From the NCBI GenBank assembly GCA_002395835.1, contig DGVD01000017.1, positions 124,001-188,000 on the forward strand: a stretch of DNA of 64,000 nucleotides, read 5' to 3'. Within the stretch, counting starts at the first letter, position 1. Every line of letters begins with the position of its first letter. The position numbers and the translations under genes are program-made. Source of the DNA: Bacteroidales bacterium UBA4293. GTDB taxonomy: Bacteria > Bacteroidota > Bacteroidia > Bacteroidales > Bacteroidaceae. The notes beneath the pieces are model-generated. The model made no database searches. It worked only from the letters and a program-made list of their open reading frames with translations, and had not been told where the DNA came from. Of the stretch, positions 1 to 8,825 are shown piece by piece.

Positions 1-2235
1 GAAACATTCCTGAAGAAGTGTGTAAATGTAGAAGCATATGGTCATCATGCTGGTGATTATGTGAAGAATGCCTATGACCCTCGTTTCAATGTGGGTGGAA
101 AATATGATGAGGAAGCTGCAAATAAGGCAGAAGATTTGAATGTCTATATTTGCATGGAAATGAAGCAGGAAGGTACTGCCTTTAAGATAGAAAAGCATGT
201 TCATAATTATCCACACTGCTGGCGTACTGATAAGCCTGTTCTTTATTATCCATTGGATAGCTGGTTCATCAAGAGTACTGCCTGCAAAGACCGTATGGTG
301 GAATTGAACAAGACCATCAACTGGAAGCCAGAGAGCACAGGTACAGGTCGTTTCGGTAAATGGCTAGAGAATCTGAACGACTGGAACTTGAGTCGTTCTC
401 GGTATTGGGGTACTCCTCTGCCTATTTGGCACAATGCGGATACACGTGAAGAAATCTGTATAGGTAGCATCCAGGAACTTTGGGATGAAATAGAGAAGTC
501 TGTTGCTGCAGGTTTCATGAAGAGTAATCCATATAAGGATAAAGGTTTCGTTCCAGGTGATTATAGTAAGGAGAATTATCATAAGATAGATTTGCACCGT
601 CCTTATGTGGATGATATCATCTTGGTAAGTCCTAGTGGAAAACCGATGAAACGTGAAACCGATTTGATTGACGTCTGGTTTGATTCTGGCGCTATGCCTT
701 ATGCTCAGGTTCATTATCCATTTGAGAATAAGGAAGCTCTGGACAATCATGAGGTTTACCCGGCAGATTTCATTGCTGAAGGTGTGGATCAGACTCGTGG
801 ATGGTTCTTTACATTGCATGCAATAGCAACCATGGTCTTCGACTGTGTTTCTTATAAGACTGTAATCTCTAATGGATTAGTATTAGATAAGAATGGTGCC
901 AAGATGTCCAAGCGTCTAGGAAATGCGGTGGATCCGTTTGGCGCTATAGAGAAATACGGCTCAGACCCATTGCGCTGGTATATGATTACAAATTCCGCTC
1001 CTTGGGATAATCTGAAGTTTGATGAAGACGGAGTGAAGGAAACTTCAGGTAAGTTCTTTGGAACTCTTTACAATACCTATTCACTCTTTGCCATGTATGC
1101 CAATGTGAATGGCTTTACAGGAGAAGAAGCTGAAGTTCCAGTAGCTGAAAGACCACAGATAGACCGTTGGGTTCTCAGTGCCTTGAATTCATTAATTCAG
1201 GAAGTTACTGACGCATTTAATGATTATGAACCAACTCGTGCAGGACGTGCCGTTCAGGATTTTGTCAATGATAAATTGTCCAATTGGTATGTTCGTCTTA
1301 ACCGTTCACGTTTCTGGAATGGTGATGTTGCAGCTAATCAGACTCTGTATACATGTTTGGATGTTGTAAGTCGTCTGATGGCTCCTATTTCTCCATTCTT
1401 TGCAGACCAACTTTATCTAGACCTGCATGAAGGTGCCACTAGTGTTCATTTGGCTAAATTCCCTGTTGCCGATGCTTCTATAGTCGATAAGGAATTGGAG
1501 AACAACATGAATTATGCTATGAATATAACATCTATTGTTCTTTCATTGCGTAAGAATGTGAATATCAAGGTTCGCCAGCCACTTCAGAAGGTAATTCTTC
1601 CTATTATGGACAAGAATGTTCGTGAAGGAATTATTGCATTGCAGGATATTATCAAGAGTGAGACCAACATCAAGGAAATCGACTTTGTAGACGACAGCAG
1701 TGATATGCCTGTTGTAAAGAAAGCTAAGTGCAATTACCGTGTGATGGGTAAGAAATACGGTAAGCAGATGAAGGCCGTAGCAGCCTTGGTTGAGGCTTTA
1801 TCTACAGAGGAAATCAATAAGTTTGAAAAAGAAGGTTCTATTGAACTGTTATTAGAAGGTCAGCCTATAACTATCGTAGGTGAAGATGTAAGCATCTTAG
1901 CTGAGGATATCCCTGGATGGCAGGTCGCTAATGAAGGTCTCTTTACAGTAGCTCTTGATATTCAGATAGATGAAAACCTCCGTCGTGAAGGTATGTCTCG
2001 CGAGTTTGTAAATCGTATTCAGAACTTGCGTAAGAGTTGTGGATTTGATATTACAGACCGTATAAAGATTACAGTGGCTCACAGTGAGCAACTGGATGCA
2101 GCCCTTGAAACCTATAAAGATTACATCAGTGGTCAGGTTTTGGCAACTGAATTGAATATAGTAGATCAAGTAAAGGAAGCAACAGAACTAGAATTCGAAG
2201 ATTTTAAGCTTCCTGTACATATTGAAATAGACTAA
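1..2235 (+). CDS. ileS: Isoleucine--tRNA ligase, 3' part (5' end outside window)
   Basis: Cytoplasmic class I aminoacyl-tRNA synthetase that charges tRNA-Ile. The frame is open from base 1, so the gene is cut by the window edge and the N-terminal HIGH motif is missing; the 744 visible codons start inside the editing (CP1) region. Seen: the DVWFDSGAMPYAQ stretch, the EGVDQTRGWFFT stretch near nt 780-815, the signature GAKMSKRLGN (KMSKR loop, nt about 895-925), the anticodon-binding helical domain, and a C-terminal extension typical of the long bacterial/eukaryote-like IleRS form (the DUF5915-type region after about nt 1700). It reads without frameshift to TAA. It is followed after 13 bp by the DksA-like gene and then lspA, the usual Bacteroides order. 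Identity is secure. Confidence 0.97.
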   Translation, partial: ETFLKKCVNVEAYGHHAGDYVKNAYDPRFNVGGKYDEEAANKAEDLNVYICMEMKQEGTAFKIEKHVHNYPHCWRTDKPVLYYPLDSWFIKSTACKDRMVELNKTINWKPESTGTGRFGKWLENLNDWNLSRSRYWGTPLPIWHNADTREEICIGSIQELWDEIEKSVAAGFMKSNPYKDKGFVPGDYSKENYHKIDLHRPYVDDIILVSPSGKPMKRETDLIDVWFDSGAMPYAQVHYPFENKEALDNHEVYPADFIAEGVDQTRGWFFTLHAIATMVFDCVSYKTVISNGLVLDKNGAKMSKRLGNAVDPFGAIEKYGSDPLRWYMITNSAPWDNLKFDEDGVKETSGKFFGTLYNTYSLFAMYANVNGFTGEEAEVPVAERPQIDRWVLSALNSLIQEVTDAFNDYEPTRAGRAVQDFVNDKLSNWYVRLNRSRFWNGDVAANQTLYTCLDVVSRLMAPISPFFADQLYLDLHEGATSVHLAKFPVADASIVDKELENNMNYAMNITSIVLSLRKNVNIKVRQPLQKVILPIMDKNVREGIIALQDIIKSETNIKEIDFVDDSSDMPVVKKAKCNYRVMGKKYGKQMKAVAALVEALSTEEINKFEKEGSIELLLEGQPITIVGEDVSILAEDIPGWQVANEGLFTVALDIQIDENLRREGMSREFVNRIQNLRKSCGFDITDRIKITVAHSEQLDAALETYKDYISGQVLATELNIVDQVKEATELEFEDFKLPVHIEID

Positions 2236-2248
2236 AAACCTTAAAAAC

Positions 2249-2629
2249 ATGTCAGAAAAAACACGCTACAGTGATGAAGAACTCCAGGAATTTAAGGAGT
2301 TGATTCTCAAAAAGTTGGAATTGGCTAAGAGAGATTATGAAAACATGAAAGCCTCTCTTATGAATGCCGATGGTAACGATGTGGAAGATACAATGCCTAC
2401 CTACAAGAATCTGGAAGAAGGTTCAGAGACTCTTTCAAAAGAAGAAACTCAAGCATTGGCACAACGTCAGCTTAAGTTTATTAAGGGCCTTCAGGCTGCT
2501 CTTGTTCGTATAGAGAATAAGACATATGGCATTTGTCGTGTTACTGGTAAACTCATTCCTAAGGAGAGATTACGTGCTGTTCCACATGCTACCTTGAGCA
2601 TTGAGGCAAAACAGCAGTCAAAACATTAA
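2249..2629 (+). CDS. DksA/TraR-family regulator with degenerate zinc finger
   Basis: A 126-residue DksA/TraR-type protein, expected to bind the RNA polymerase secondary channel and adjust transcription with or without ppGpp. The N-terminal half (residues about 5-85) is predicted coiled coil with acidic residues around 41-48 (NADGNDVEDT), where DksA has its tip aspartates. The C-terminal part keeps the family framework YGICRVTGKLIPKERL, but of the four zinc cysteines in canonical DksA only the first (in YGIC) is retained; the others are T, S and A. The family is recognised from this framework; the loss of zinc binding is inferred from the residues. It sits between ileS and lspA and is probably co-transcribed, since lspA starts 1 bp after its stop. 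Confidence 0.88.
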   Translation: MSEKTRYSDEELQEFKELILKKLELAKRDYENMKASLMNADGNDVEDTMPTYKNLEEGSETLSKEETQALAQRQLKFIKGLQAALVRIENKTYGICRVTGKLIPKERLRAVPHATLSIEAKQQSKH

Positions 2630-2630
2630 T

Positions 2631-3251
2631 ATGTCTAAAGCAAGAGTTCAGTTAGGACTTACTGCGGCAATTGTTCTGGGAGTACTTGTAGTCGATCAGG
2701 TGATAAAAATCGCTGTAAAGACTACAATGTACTTGCATGAACATATACATATAACAGACTGGTTCTATATCTATTTTACAGAGAACAATGGCATGGCCTT
2801 TGGCTGGCAGTTCTTTGACAAGATATTCTTGACACTTTTCAGACTGATAGCTGTTGTTATAATCAGTGTATTTTTGGCTAGGTCTGTTAAAAGGGGTGCC
2901 AACACGGGCTTCATTGTCTGCTTGGCTATGATTATAGCTGGGGCTGCAGGAAATATCATAGATTGTGTGTTCTATGGTCAGGTGTTTTCAGAAAGTACAC
3001 CAGCAGAAATTGCTCAGTTTGTTCCATTTGGCGAGGGATATCAATCGCTTTTTTATGGTAGGGTAGTGGACATGTTCTATTTCCCTCTGTTTGAATTCGA
3101 TTTGCCTTCTTGGATGCCTTTTGTAGCAAATCAGCATTTTATATTTTTTAGTCCTATATTTAACTTTGCTGATGCAAGCATATCGGTTGGGGTTATCCTT
3201 TTACTGCTTTTCTATCGTGATTCTTTGAATTTACATTTTAATGCGAAATAG
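2631..3251 (+). CDS. lspA: Lipoprotein signal peptidase (signal peptidase II)
   Basis: Inner-membrane aspartyl protease that removes signal peptides from prolipoproteins after diacylglyceryl transfer. The start is placed at ATG 2631, immediately after the dksA-like stop; a longer in-frame TTG start at 2601 would lie inside the upstream gene. 206 residues with four hydrophobic segments. The family motifs are visible: VDQVIK near residue 21, NNGMAFG near 52, GNIID near 107, and the catalytic aspartates in GRVVDMF (D147) and FNFADAS (D181). The two aspartates are 34 residues apart rather than about 19, because of an insertion rich in aromatic residues, a feature of Bacteroidetes LspA as I recall it. 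The many lipoproteins in this window are its likely clients. Confidence 0.95.
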   Translation: MSKARVQLGLTAAIVLGVLVVDQVIKIAVKTTMYLHEHIHITDWFYIYFTENNGMAFGWQFFDKIFLTLFRLIAVVIISVFLARSVKRGANTGFIVCLAMIIAGAAGNIIDCVFYGQVFSESTPAEIAQFVPFGEGYQSLFYGRVVDMFYFPLFEFDLPSWMPFVANQHFIFFSPIFNFADASISVGVILLLLFYRDSLNLHFNAK

Positions 3252-4167
3252 CTTTATTTTTCTTCTGTTAATCACTTTATCTTCAGTCTTTTTCTCATGT
3301 AAGGAACAGACTCCAAAGGGTGTGATTCCAGAAGATCAAATGGAGCAGGTTCTGTATGATTTTCATTTGGCACAGGCCATGCAGGAACCTCATGTGGGAC
3401 CAGAATATGATGCAGAACAGGTAATGAGAGCTCTCTATGCCAAGTACAATATAACACAGGAGATTTTTGATTCTTCTATGTCATATTATTCTAGGGATCT
3501 AGAGAAACTTACAGCTATGTATGAACGTTTGGAGGAACGTTATAATGAAGATGCTGAAAAGGTGGGTCTAGAATTTCAACAGTACTCAAGCAGTAATGGT
3601 TTTGAAGTTTCTGGTGACACTTTAGATATTTGGCCAATTTCCCGGCTCCATTTACTCACAGTATCTGCTTTGAATGACAGATTCTCTTTCTCAATACCTG
3701 CTGATACAACTTTTTATCAGCATGATATGTTCCGTTTGCAGTTCTCCCCGCATTTCTTATCTTCTAGTGAAGATTTTGCAAAAAGTAATGGAAACTTAAT
3801 GAATGGATTAGTTGCAGGTCTTATTATTCAGTATGAGAATGACTCAATAAGTTCAGCAATTCGTACTATTTATTCAAACCAAAGGTCAAACGTGATTTTA
3901 AAAGCTGATTCAGCCCTTAATATTAAATCAGTTTATGGATTTTTTAGCTTGCATACTAAAAAGGCTGCACCAGTTTTGATTGATGGAATTCAGCTACTCA
4001 AATTACATACTGGAGATAATCAGATGGAACCAGATACAGAACCAAGTCTGGTTGACAGGAAAGGACCTATGTCTATCGATACAGCGAGTCCTCAACGTAG
4101 ATTATCACCTCAGGAACTTCGATCTACTAGGCCTGTTGAAAGAAAAGTGAATATTAGGAAACGATGA
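3241..4167 (+). CDS. DUF4296 domain lipoprotein
   Basis: A predicted lipoprotein of 308 residues. The signal sequence ends in a lipobox (VFFSC, cysteine near residue 20). Residues about 30-115 match the DUF4296 pattern (PEDQMEQVLYDFHLAQAM), a helical domain found in Bacteroidetes and of unknown function. The C-terminal third is rich in R, S and P with no recognised fold. The start overlaps lspA by 11 bp and the stop overlaps the next gene by 4 bp (ATGA), so it is translationally coupled in the ileS-dksA-lspA string. Its position directly after lspA is conserved in Bacteroides in my recollection, but no role follows from that. Confidence 0.85.
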   Translation: MRNSFIFLLLITLSSVFFSCKEQTPKGVIPEDQMEQVLYDFHLAQAMQEPHVGPEYDAEQVMRALYAKYNITQEIFDSSMSYYSRDLEKLTAMYERLEERYNEDAEKVGLEFQQYSSSNGFEVSGDTLDIWPISRLHLLTVSALNDRFSFSIPADTTFYQHDMFRLQFSPHFLSSSEDFAKSNGNLMNGLVAGLIIQYENDSISSAIRTIYSNQRSNVILKADSALNIKSVYGFFSLHTKKAAPVLIDGIQLLKLHTGDNQMEPDTEPSLVDRKGPMSIDTASPQRRLSPQELRSTRPVERKVNIRKR

Positions 4168-4496
4168 GAAGGGTTGCTGCAAAATGGGTTTATCGTAGTG
4201 AAGAAAGACTGTTAGATAATGCTGTCGTTGTTCTTGCAAATGATTATGTGGGTAATTATTATGCTATAGCAGATGATGATATGCCAACTACCGAATGGTT
4301 GGGAGGTATTATATTTCTTTCGTCAGTAGATGAATTGGATTTACCAAGTTTTGTAACTTTGGACGATTTGAAATGTCTTTTACTTGATGATGAGTATACA
4401 CCTCGTTATGCATATCATCTTAGTGGAATTGATTTAGAATCAAAAGACTCTTTTCCTTCTCATCTTCTCGTTAAACTGGAAGATTTTGGAGATTAA
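4164..4496 (+). CDS. Conserved hypothetical protein, 110 aa
   Basis: A small, acidic, soluble protein with no signal peptide or membrane segment. No family is recognised. The start overlaps the upstream DUF4296 gene by 4 bp (ATGA), which supports it being a real translated gene, and it is the last gene of the ileS-lspA run: the convergent methyltransferase gene ends at 4493, overlapping it by 4 bp on the other strand. The sequence has a beta-rich beginning (VVVLANDYVGNYYAI) and a final acidic helix. No function can be assigned. Confidence 0.75.
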   Translation: MRRVAAKWVYRSEERLLDNAVVVLANDYVGNYYAIADDDMPTTEWLGGIIFLSSVDELDLPSFVTLDDLKCLLLDDEYTPRYAYHLSGIDLESKDSFPSHLLVKLEDFGD

Positions 4497-5251
4497 TTCT
4501 TTCTTCTACGAAATTCTGCACATAAGATAGCAGTTGCAACTCCTACATTTAATGATTCGCTTGTTTCAGAATCTTTTGGATAACTTGGGATATACAATCT
4601 AGCATTAAGTTTTTCTCTAATTTCAGGGGTTAACCCATTGCCTTCGTTTCCCATTATTAAAAGTCCTTTATTCTCAAGCTCTTGTTCATAAATATTATTA
4701 CCATCGAGAAGGGTACCATAGACAGGAGTGCCTTTAGGCAAATCGTTAATGAGCTCAACCAAGTTTGTGTAATGTACTTTAACCCTAGAAATAGCTCCCA
4801 TTGTAGCTTGAATCGTCTTAGGAGAAAAAGCATCAGCAGTTTGAGTAGAGCAAAATATATGGTTTATTCCAAACCAGTCTGCTATTCTTATTATTGTTCC
4901 TAAGTTTCCAGGATCTTGTATTCCATCAAGAGCGAGGCAGAGCTCTTCGGAAATCCATTCTTTTTTGAAACTGAAATCAGGAATCCTAAAGGTAGCAATT
5001 ACTTCTTGTGGTGAGTTTAAGAATGATGTTTTATGTAATTCATCCACAGTGCAAGTTTCAACCTCATCTATTGGATAGGCTTTCTGTAAGGGTAAAATAT
5101 AGTCAGGGATATGAGCCAACCATGTGCATTTCATGGACTGTAACAGTTCATTGACAATTTTGGGACCTTCTGCTACAAATAGACCTTCTTTTTTTCGGTA
5201 TTTTTTTTGTTCAAGACTATGAATTAACTTGATTTTATTTTTGCTAATCAT
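4493..5251 (-). CDS. TrmH/SpoU-family RNA 2'-O-methyltransferase
   Basis: A 252-residue SPOUT methyltransferase that would transfer a methyl group from SAM to a ribose 2'-OH in rRNA or tRNA. The N-terminal substrate-binding region (KYRKKEGLFVAEGPK) matches the SpoU_sub_bind domain. The knotted catalytic domain carries all three family motifs: DPGNLGTIIRIADWFG (motif 1, asparagine and arginine), MGNEGNGLTPE (motif 2) and PSYPKDSETSESLNVGVATAI (motif 3). The specific target (RlmB, TrmH or TsnR-like) cannot be told from the sequence. It is divergent from tamL, with 85 bp between the starts. Confidence 0.92.
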   Translation of the reverse strand: MISKNKIKLIHSLEQKKYRKKEGLFVAEGPKIVNELLQSMKCTWLAHIPDYILPLQKAYPIDEVETCTVDELHKTSFLNSPQEVIATFRIPDFSFKKEWISEELCLALDGIQDPGNLGTIIRIADWFGINHIFCSTQTADAFSPKTIQATMGAISRVKVHYTNLVELINDLPKGTPVYGTLLDGNNIYEQELENKGLLIMGNEGNGLTPEIREKLNARLYIPSYPKDSETSESLNVGVATAILCAEFRRRKN

Positions 5252-5275
5252 AAAGAATTCTAAGATTTAACAGAG

Positions 5276-5283
5276 CAAAGATA
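5276..5283 (-). promoter_or_regulatory. Candidate -7 box for the TrmH-family gene
   Basis: Reads TATCTTTG on the minus strand, a match to the Bacteroidetes -7 element TAnnTTTG, 24 bp upstream of the start at 5251. No TTTG -33 element is seen at the right spacing. Confidence 0.45.
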
Positions 5284-5305
5284 GCAGAAAGAAATAGAAA
5301 ATCCT

Positions 5306-5313
5306 TATCTTTG
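5306..5313 (+). promoter_or_regulatory. Candidate -7 box for tamL
   Basis: TATCTTTG, a match to TAnnTTTG, 23 bp upstream of the tamL start at 5337. It is the same octamer as the divergent box at 5276-5283. No clear -33 element. Confidence 0.5.
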
Positions 5314-5336
5314 CATAAATATTTTGAATTATCATC

Positions 5337-7628
5337 ATGAAGCGACTTTGTTACCTTCTTATATTGATTTTCATACTGAGTTCATGCTCAGTAAGTAAAT
5401 TTATTCCTGAAGGTAGTTATCTGCTGGATGATGTTATAATGATTTCTGATAATAAGGATGTAAATGCTGGCAATTTCCGTGGATATGTAAGACAAAATCC
5501 AAATGCTCGTTGGTTCAGCAAAATGAAAGTTCCTATGCGCATATATGCTTTATCAGGAACCGATTCTACTAATTCTTTTAATCGTTTATTGCAGCGAATA
5601 GGTGAGGCGCCTGTGATTTTTAATGAGGAGCAAGCTGAACGCTCACGTGCAGACATTCGTCAGGCATTAATGGTTCAAGGTTATTTGGCTGGTGATGTTA
5701 AGGTCCAAAAGGAGATTAAGAAAAAGAAGCTTAAAGCAAACTATATGCTGCATCCAGGCCGTCCTTACATCGTAAATTCAATAAAGCTTGAAATAGAAGA
5801 TTCAATTATACGCAATATCCTTTTGAAAGATTCTGTAGAGACCTTGCTTTCAGAAGGAATGGTATTTAATTCTAATATATTAGATGGTGAGCGCAGTAGA
5901 ATAAATGCCAAATTGCAGAATTTAGGTTATTTCCAGTTCAATAAAGAGTATATAACTTATCAAGCAGATACTGTACGGGGAACTTATAAGGTTGATTTAA
6001 CTATGCGTTTGAGAAATCCTCAGAGGGCATCTCATCATACCGCATTTACATTGGGAAATATAAATTTGATTACGTCCCAGAATTCATCTCGCAATCTTTC
6101 AGCCTTACCTGTAGATTCTTTAAATTATTATGGTTTGAATATTTATTATGATGGGAATTTGCTTTTCCGTCCCAAAATCTTATCAGACAATGTACAGTTG
6201 GAGTCAGGAGATCTTTATAGTCTAAGTAAGGTGCAGCAGACATATGATAATTTTAACAGAATGAAGGCATTCAAATATACTAGTATCAATATGCAGGTCT
6301 CACCATCTGATTCCACGTTATTGAATGCATATATTATGACAGAATATAGCAGATTCCGTTCTGTTTCTGCTGAGCTAGAAGGAACAAACTCTGCTGGAGA
6401 TTTAGGTGCTGCAGCATCTTTAACTTTCTCACATCGTAATCTTTTTAGAGGCTCTGAAACCTGGGCTGTAAAACTTCGTGGAGCATACGAGGCTATTACA
6501 GGTTTAGAGGGATATACAAATCAGAATTATCTGGAATGGGGTTTGGAAACATCCATCAACTTTCCACGTTTTCTCTTCCCTTTTTTATCTAGAAATTTTC
6601 GTCATAATATTAAAGCTAGTTCGGAAGTATCTGTCCAATATGATATGCAAAACAGACCTGAATTTCGTCGACGTGTTGCAACTGCTGCATGGAGGTATCG
6701 TTGGGCAAAATTGAATGATAAGTTTAGTCACCGTTTTGATCTGCTGGATATAAGCTTCATAAGTATGCCGTGGATCTCAAGTACATTTAAGGAAACTTAT
6801 CTGGATAATTTGACAGAATACAATGCTATACTCAAATATAATTATGAAGACCTCTTTATTATGAAATTAGGTTATAGTTTTGTATATAATTCTATGGGTC
6901 TGTCTGGTAATACCGGTAGTAATTCTGGTACAAATTCATATACTATTCGTGCTAACATTGAAACTGCTGGAAATTTGCTTCAAGGCATTAATAAGGTTTT
7001 TAATGGCACTAAAAACTCTAGCGGTAGCTATACTGTGTTCAATATTGCATTTGCACAATATATTAAAGGTGATTTTGACATTTCGAAAAGTGTTAGGTTC
7101 GACGAACGAAACTCTTTAGCTATTCATGCAGGATTAGGCGTGGCTTATCCTTATGGTAATGCTAATATGCTTCCTTTTGAAAAACGTTATTTTTCAGGAG
7201 GAGCAAATAGTGTACGTGGTTGGAATGTCAGATCGTTGGGACCTGGAACGTACAAGGGCTTAGATAGAAATATCGATTATATAAATCAAAGTGGTGATAT
7301 TAAAATTGATCTAAATCTGGAATATAGAACTCATTTGTTTTGGAAAATTGATGGTGCAATATTTATAGATGCTGGTAATATCTGGACAATCCGCAATTAT
7401 CGAGATCAGCCAGGAGGACAGTTTAAATTTACTGAATTCTATAAGCAACTGGCAGCCTCCTATGGTATAGGCCTTCGCTTAGTCTTTGATTATTTCATTC
7501 TTCGTTTTGATGGAGGTATGAAAGCTGTAAATCCGGCTTATGCTAAGGGCAAACAACATTATCCACTAATTGATCCACATTGGGGGCGTGATTTTACATT
7601 CCATTTTGCTGTAGGTCTTCCATTTTAA
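5337..7628 (+). CDS. tamL: TamL, TamA/BamA-like outer-membrane assembly lipoprotein
   Basis: An outer-membrane beta-barrel protein of the BamA/TamA (Omp85) superfamily in the lipidated form found in Bacteroidetes, expected to work with TamB in outer-membrane assembly. The signal peptide ends in a lipobox (ILSSC, Cys about 17). Residues about 25-340 are the periplasmic POTRA-like region; residues about 345-763 form the bacterial surface antigen barrel, with the Omp85 lid-loop motif in the stretch SGGANSVRGWNVRSLGPG (nt about 7195-7250). The barrel ends in an alternating strand closing with F (FHFAVGLPF), as expected for a beta-signal. No tamB lies nearby. 763 residues is a normal length. Confidence 0.9.
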   Translation: MKRLCYLLILIFILSSCSVSKFIPEGSYLLDDVIMISDNKDVNAGNFRGYVRQNPNARWFSKMKVPMRIYALSGTDSTNSFNRLLQRIGEAPVIFNEEQAERSRADIRQALMVQGYLAGDVKVQKEIKKKKLKANYMLHPGRPYIVNSIKLEIEDSIIRNILLKDSVETLLSEGMVFNSNILDGERSRINAKLQNLGYFQFNKEYITYQADTVRGTYKVDLTMRLRNPQRASHHTAFTLGNINLITSQNSSRNLSALPVDSLNYYGLNIYYDGNLLFRPKILSDNVQLESGDLYSLSKVQQTYDNFNRMKAFKYTSINMQVSPSDSTLLNAYIMTEYSRFRSVSAELEGTNSAGDLGAAASLTFSHRNLFRGSETWAVKLRGAYEAITGLEGYTNQNYLEWGLETSINFPRFLFPFLSRNFRHNIKASSEVSVQYDMQNRPEFRRRVATAAWRYRWAKLNDKFSHRFDLLDISFISMPWISSTFKETYLDNLTEYNAILKYNYEDLFIMKLGYSFVYNSMGLSGNTGSNSGTNSYTIRANIETAGNLLQGINKVFNGTKNSSGSYTVFNIAFAQYIKGDFDISKSVRFDERNSLAIHAGLGVAYPYGNANMLPFEKRYFSGGANSVRGWNVRSLGPGTYKGLDRNIDYINQSGDIKIDLNLEYRTHLFWKIDGAIFIDAGNIWTIRNYRDQPGGQFKFTEFYKQLAASYGIGLRLVFDYFILRFDGGMKAVNPAYAKGKQHYPLIDPHWGRDFTFHFAVGLPF

Positions 7629-7683
7629 ATGATTTATTAAATTGAATTTAATTAAGTATTTATTCTATCTGAGAAATTCTTAG

Positions 7684-7691
7684 TAACTTTG
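7684..7691 (+). promoter_or_regulatory. Candidate -7 box for the metallo-hydrolase gene
   Basis: TAACTTTG, matching TAnnTTTG, 9 bp before ATG 7701. The implied leader is only a few bases. No TTTG at -33. Confidence 0.4.
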
Positions 7692-7700
7692 TAACGAATT

Positions 7701-8516
7701 ATGGAAGATAAGGAATTGGTGTTTCTTTGTTTGGCCAGTGGCAGTAGTGGCAATTGTTTTTATCTATCAGACGGCGAGACAAAGATTTTAATAGATGCTG
7801 GTCTTTCTCAGAATCAAATAAAAAAAGCTTTGAAAGAACGTGGCTTGAACTTTGGAGGGTTCAAGGGAATATTTATTACCCATGATCATGCAGATCATAT
7901 TAAGGGCGTTGGGAATTTGGCCAATGAAAATGCTATACCTGTATATGCTACCGAAGAAGTCCATAAAGGCATGAGAAAGAGCTACTGTATGACTCGTGAG
8001 ATTGATACTCATTTGATACGAATTTTGGAAAAAGGAGAAATCATGCATTTGGGTGATTTTGAAATTCATTCATTTGAGGTACCTCACGATGGAACAGATA
8101 ATGTGGGTTATTTTATCCAACACAATGGTGTTAATTTTTGTATCATTACTGATATAGGGCATGTAACAAAAGATGTTTCAGACCATATTTCAATGGCAAA
8201 TTATTTAGTGCTAGAAGCAAATTATGATAAGAGTATGTTGGAGATGGGACCTTATCCTGCTTATTTGAAAACTCGAATTTCAAGTTCAACTGGGCATTTA
8301 AGTAATGAAGACTGTGGAAAAGCATTGTCAGAGTTTGCTACTCCTAATCTTAGACATGTTTGGCTATGCCATCTTAGTGAAGAAAATAATCATCCAGAAT
8401 TGGCTCGGAAAACAGTAGAGACTATACTTAAAAGTGTGGGTATTGTTCCAGGTAAGGATTTTCAACTTGATGTGTTGCGAAGAAAAGTACCTTCTAGTAT
8501 TTATTTTTTGACCTAA
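7701..8516 (+). CDS. MBL-fold metallo-hydrolase (WalJ/YycJ-like)
   Basis: A cytoplasmic metallo-beta-lactamase-fold hydrolase of 271 residues. The N-terminus has the family start FLCLASGSSGNCFYLSDG, followed by the metal-binding motif THDHADHIKG (residues about 60-68), then a downstream histidine in PHDGTDNVGY, an aspartate in ITDIGHVT and LCHLSEENN near the C-terminus. This arrangement matches the YycJ/WalJ group, some of which are linked to cell-wall or DNA-damage phenotypes in Gram-positives; the substrate here is unknown. It is a single gene, followed by the tRNA-Lys pair. Confidence 0.88.
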   Translation: MEDKELVFLCLASGSSGNCFYLSDGETKILIDAGLSQNQIKKALKERGLNFGGFKGIFITHDHADHIKGVGNLANENAIPVYATEEVHKGMRKSYCMTREIDTHLIRILEKGEIMHLGDFEIHSFEVPHDGTDNVGYFIQHNGVNFCIITDIGHVTKDVSDHISMANYLVLEANYDKSMLEMGPYPAYLKTRISSSTGHLSNEDCGKALSEFATPNLRHVWLCHLSEENNHPELARKTVETILKSVGIVPGKDFQLDVLRRKVPSSIYFLT

Positions 8517-8539
8517 GTATAGAAAAAAACCTTCTTGAA

Positions 8540-8571
8540 TTTGGTCAGGTGGGAAAAAACATCTAAATTTG
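8540..8571 (+). promoter_or_regulatory. Promoter of the tRNA-Lys pair
   Basis: TTTG at 8540-8543 and TAAATTTG at 8564-8571, separated by 20 bp: a full match to the Bacteroidetes primary-sigma consensus TTTG-N19-21-TAnnTTTG. The first tRNA begins 24 bp downstream. Confidence 0.8.
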
Positions 8572-8595
8572 CAACCGCAAAAACGAAAGGTATAT

Positions 8596-8668
8596 GCGTT
8601 CTTAGCTCAGTTGGTAGAGCAACTGACTCTTAATCAGTGGGTCCAGGGTTCGAACCCCTGAGAGCGTA
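8596..8668 (+). tRNA. tRNA-Lys (anticodon CTT), copy 1
   Basis: A 73-nt cloverleaf can be folded by eye: acceptor GCGTTCT/AGAGCGT (7 bp including a G-U first pair), D-arm GCTC/GAGC with loop AGTTGGTA, anticodon stem ACTGA/TCAGT with loop CTCTTAA (anticodon CTT, lysine AAG codons), 5-nt variable loop, T-arm CAGGG/CCCTG with TTCGAAC, discriminator A. CCA is not encoded. Confidence 0.97.
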
Positions 8669-8691
8669 CACTTTTGATAGTTTTGTATTTT

Positions 8692-8764
8692 GCGTTCTTA
8701 GCTCAGTTGGTAGAGCAACTGACTCTTAATCAGTGGGTCCAGGGTTCGAACCCCTGAGAGCGTA
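8692..8764 (+). tRNA. tRNA-Lys (anticodon CTT), copy 2
   Basis: Base-for-base identical to the first copy, 23 bp downstream with no promoter-like element in between, so the two are very probably cut from one precursor. It is followed by a strong intrinsic terminator. Confidence 0.97.
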
Positions 8765-8767
8765 CTT

Positions 8768-8804
8768 AAAGGAGAATGTGTGAAGACACGTTCTCCTTTT
8801 TTTT
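8768..8804 (+). terminator. Intrinsic terminator of the tRNA operon
   Basis: A 14-bp perfect stem (AAAGGAGAATGTGT paired with ACACGTTCTCCTTT, one G-T pair) around a GAAG loop, running into a T tract. It starts 4 bp after tRNA copy 2. Confidence 0.9.
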
Positions 8805-8825
8805 CGTTCAAAAAACTCAAAATTG

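Noticed and set aside
2601..2630. Longer lspA start at TTG 2601
   Set aside because: It would lie inside the upstream gene and add a polar N-terminus; ATG 2631 directly after the stop gives the normal LspA start.
8596..8764. Integrated element next to the tRNA genes
   Set aside because: No integrase, no partial tRNA copy and no att-like repeat near 8.5-9 kb; the tandem copy is complete with its own promoter and terminator.
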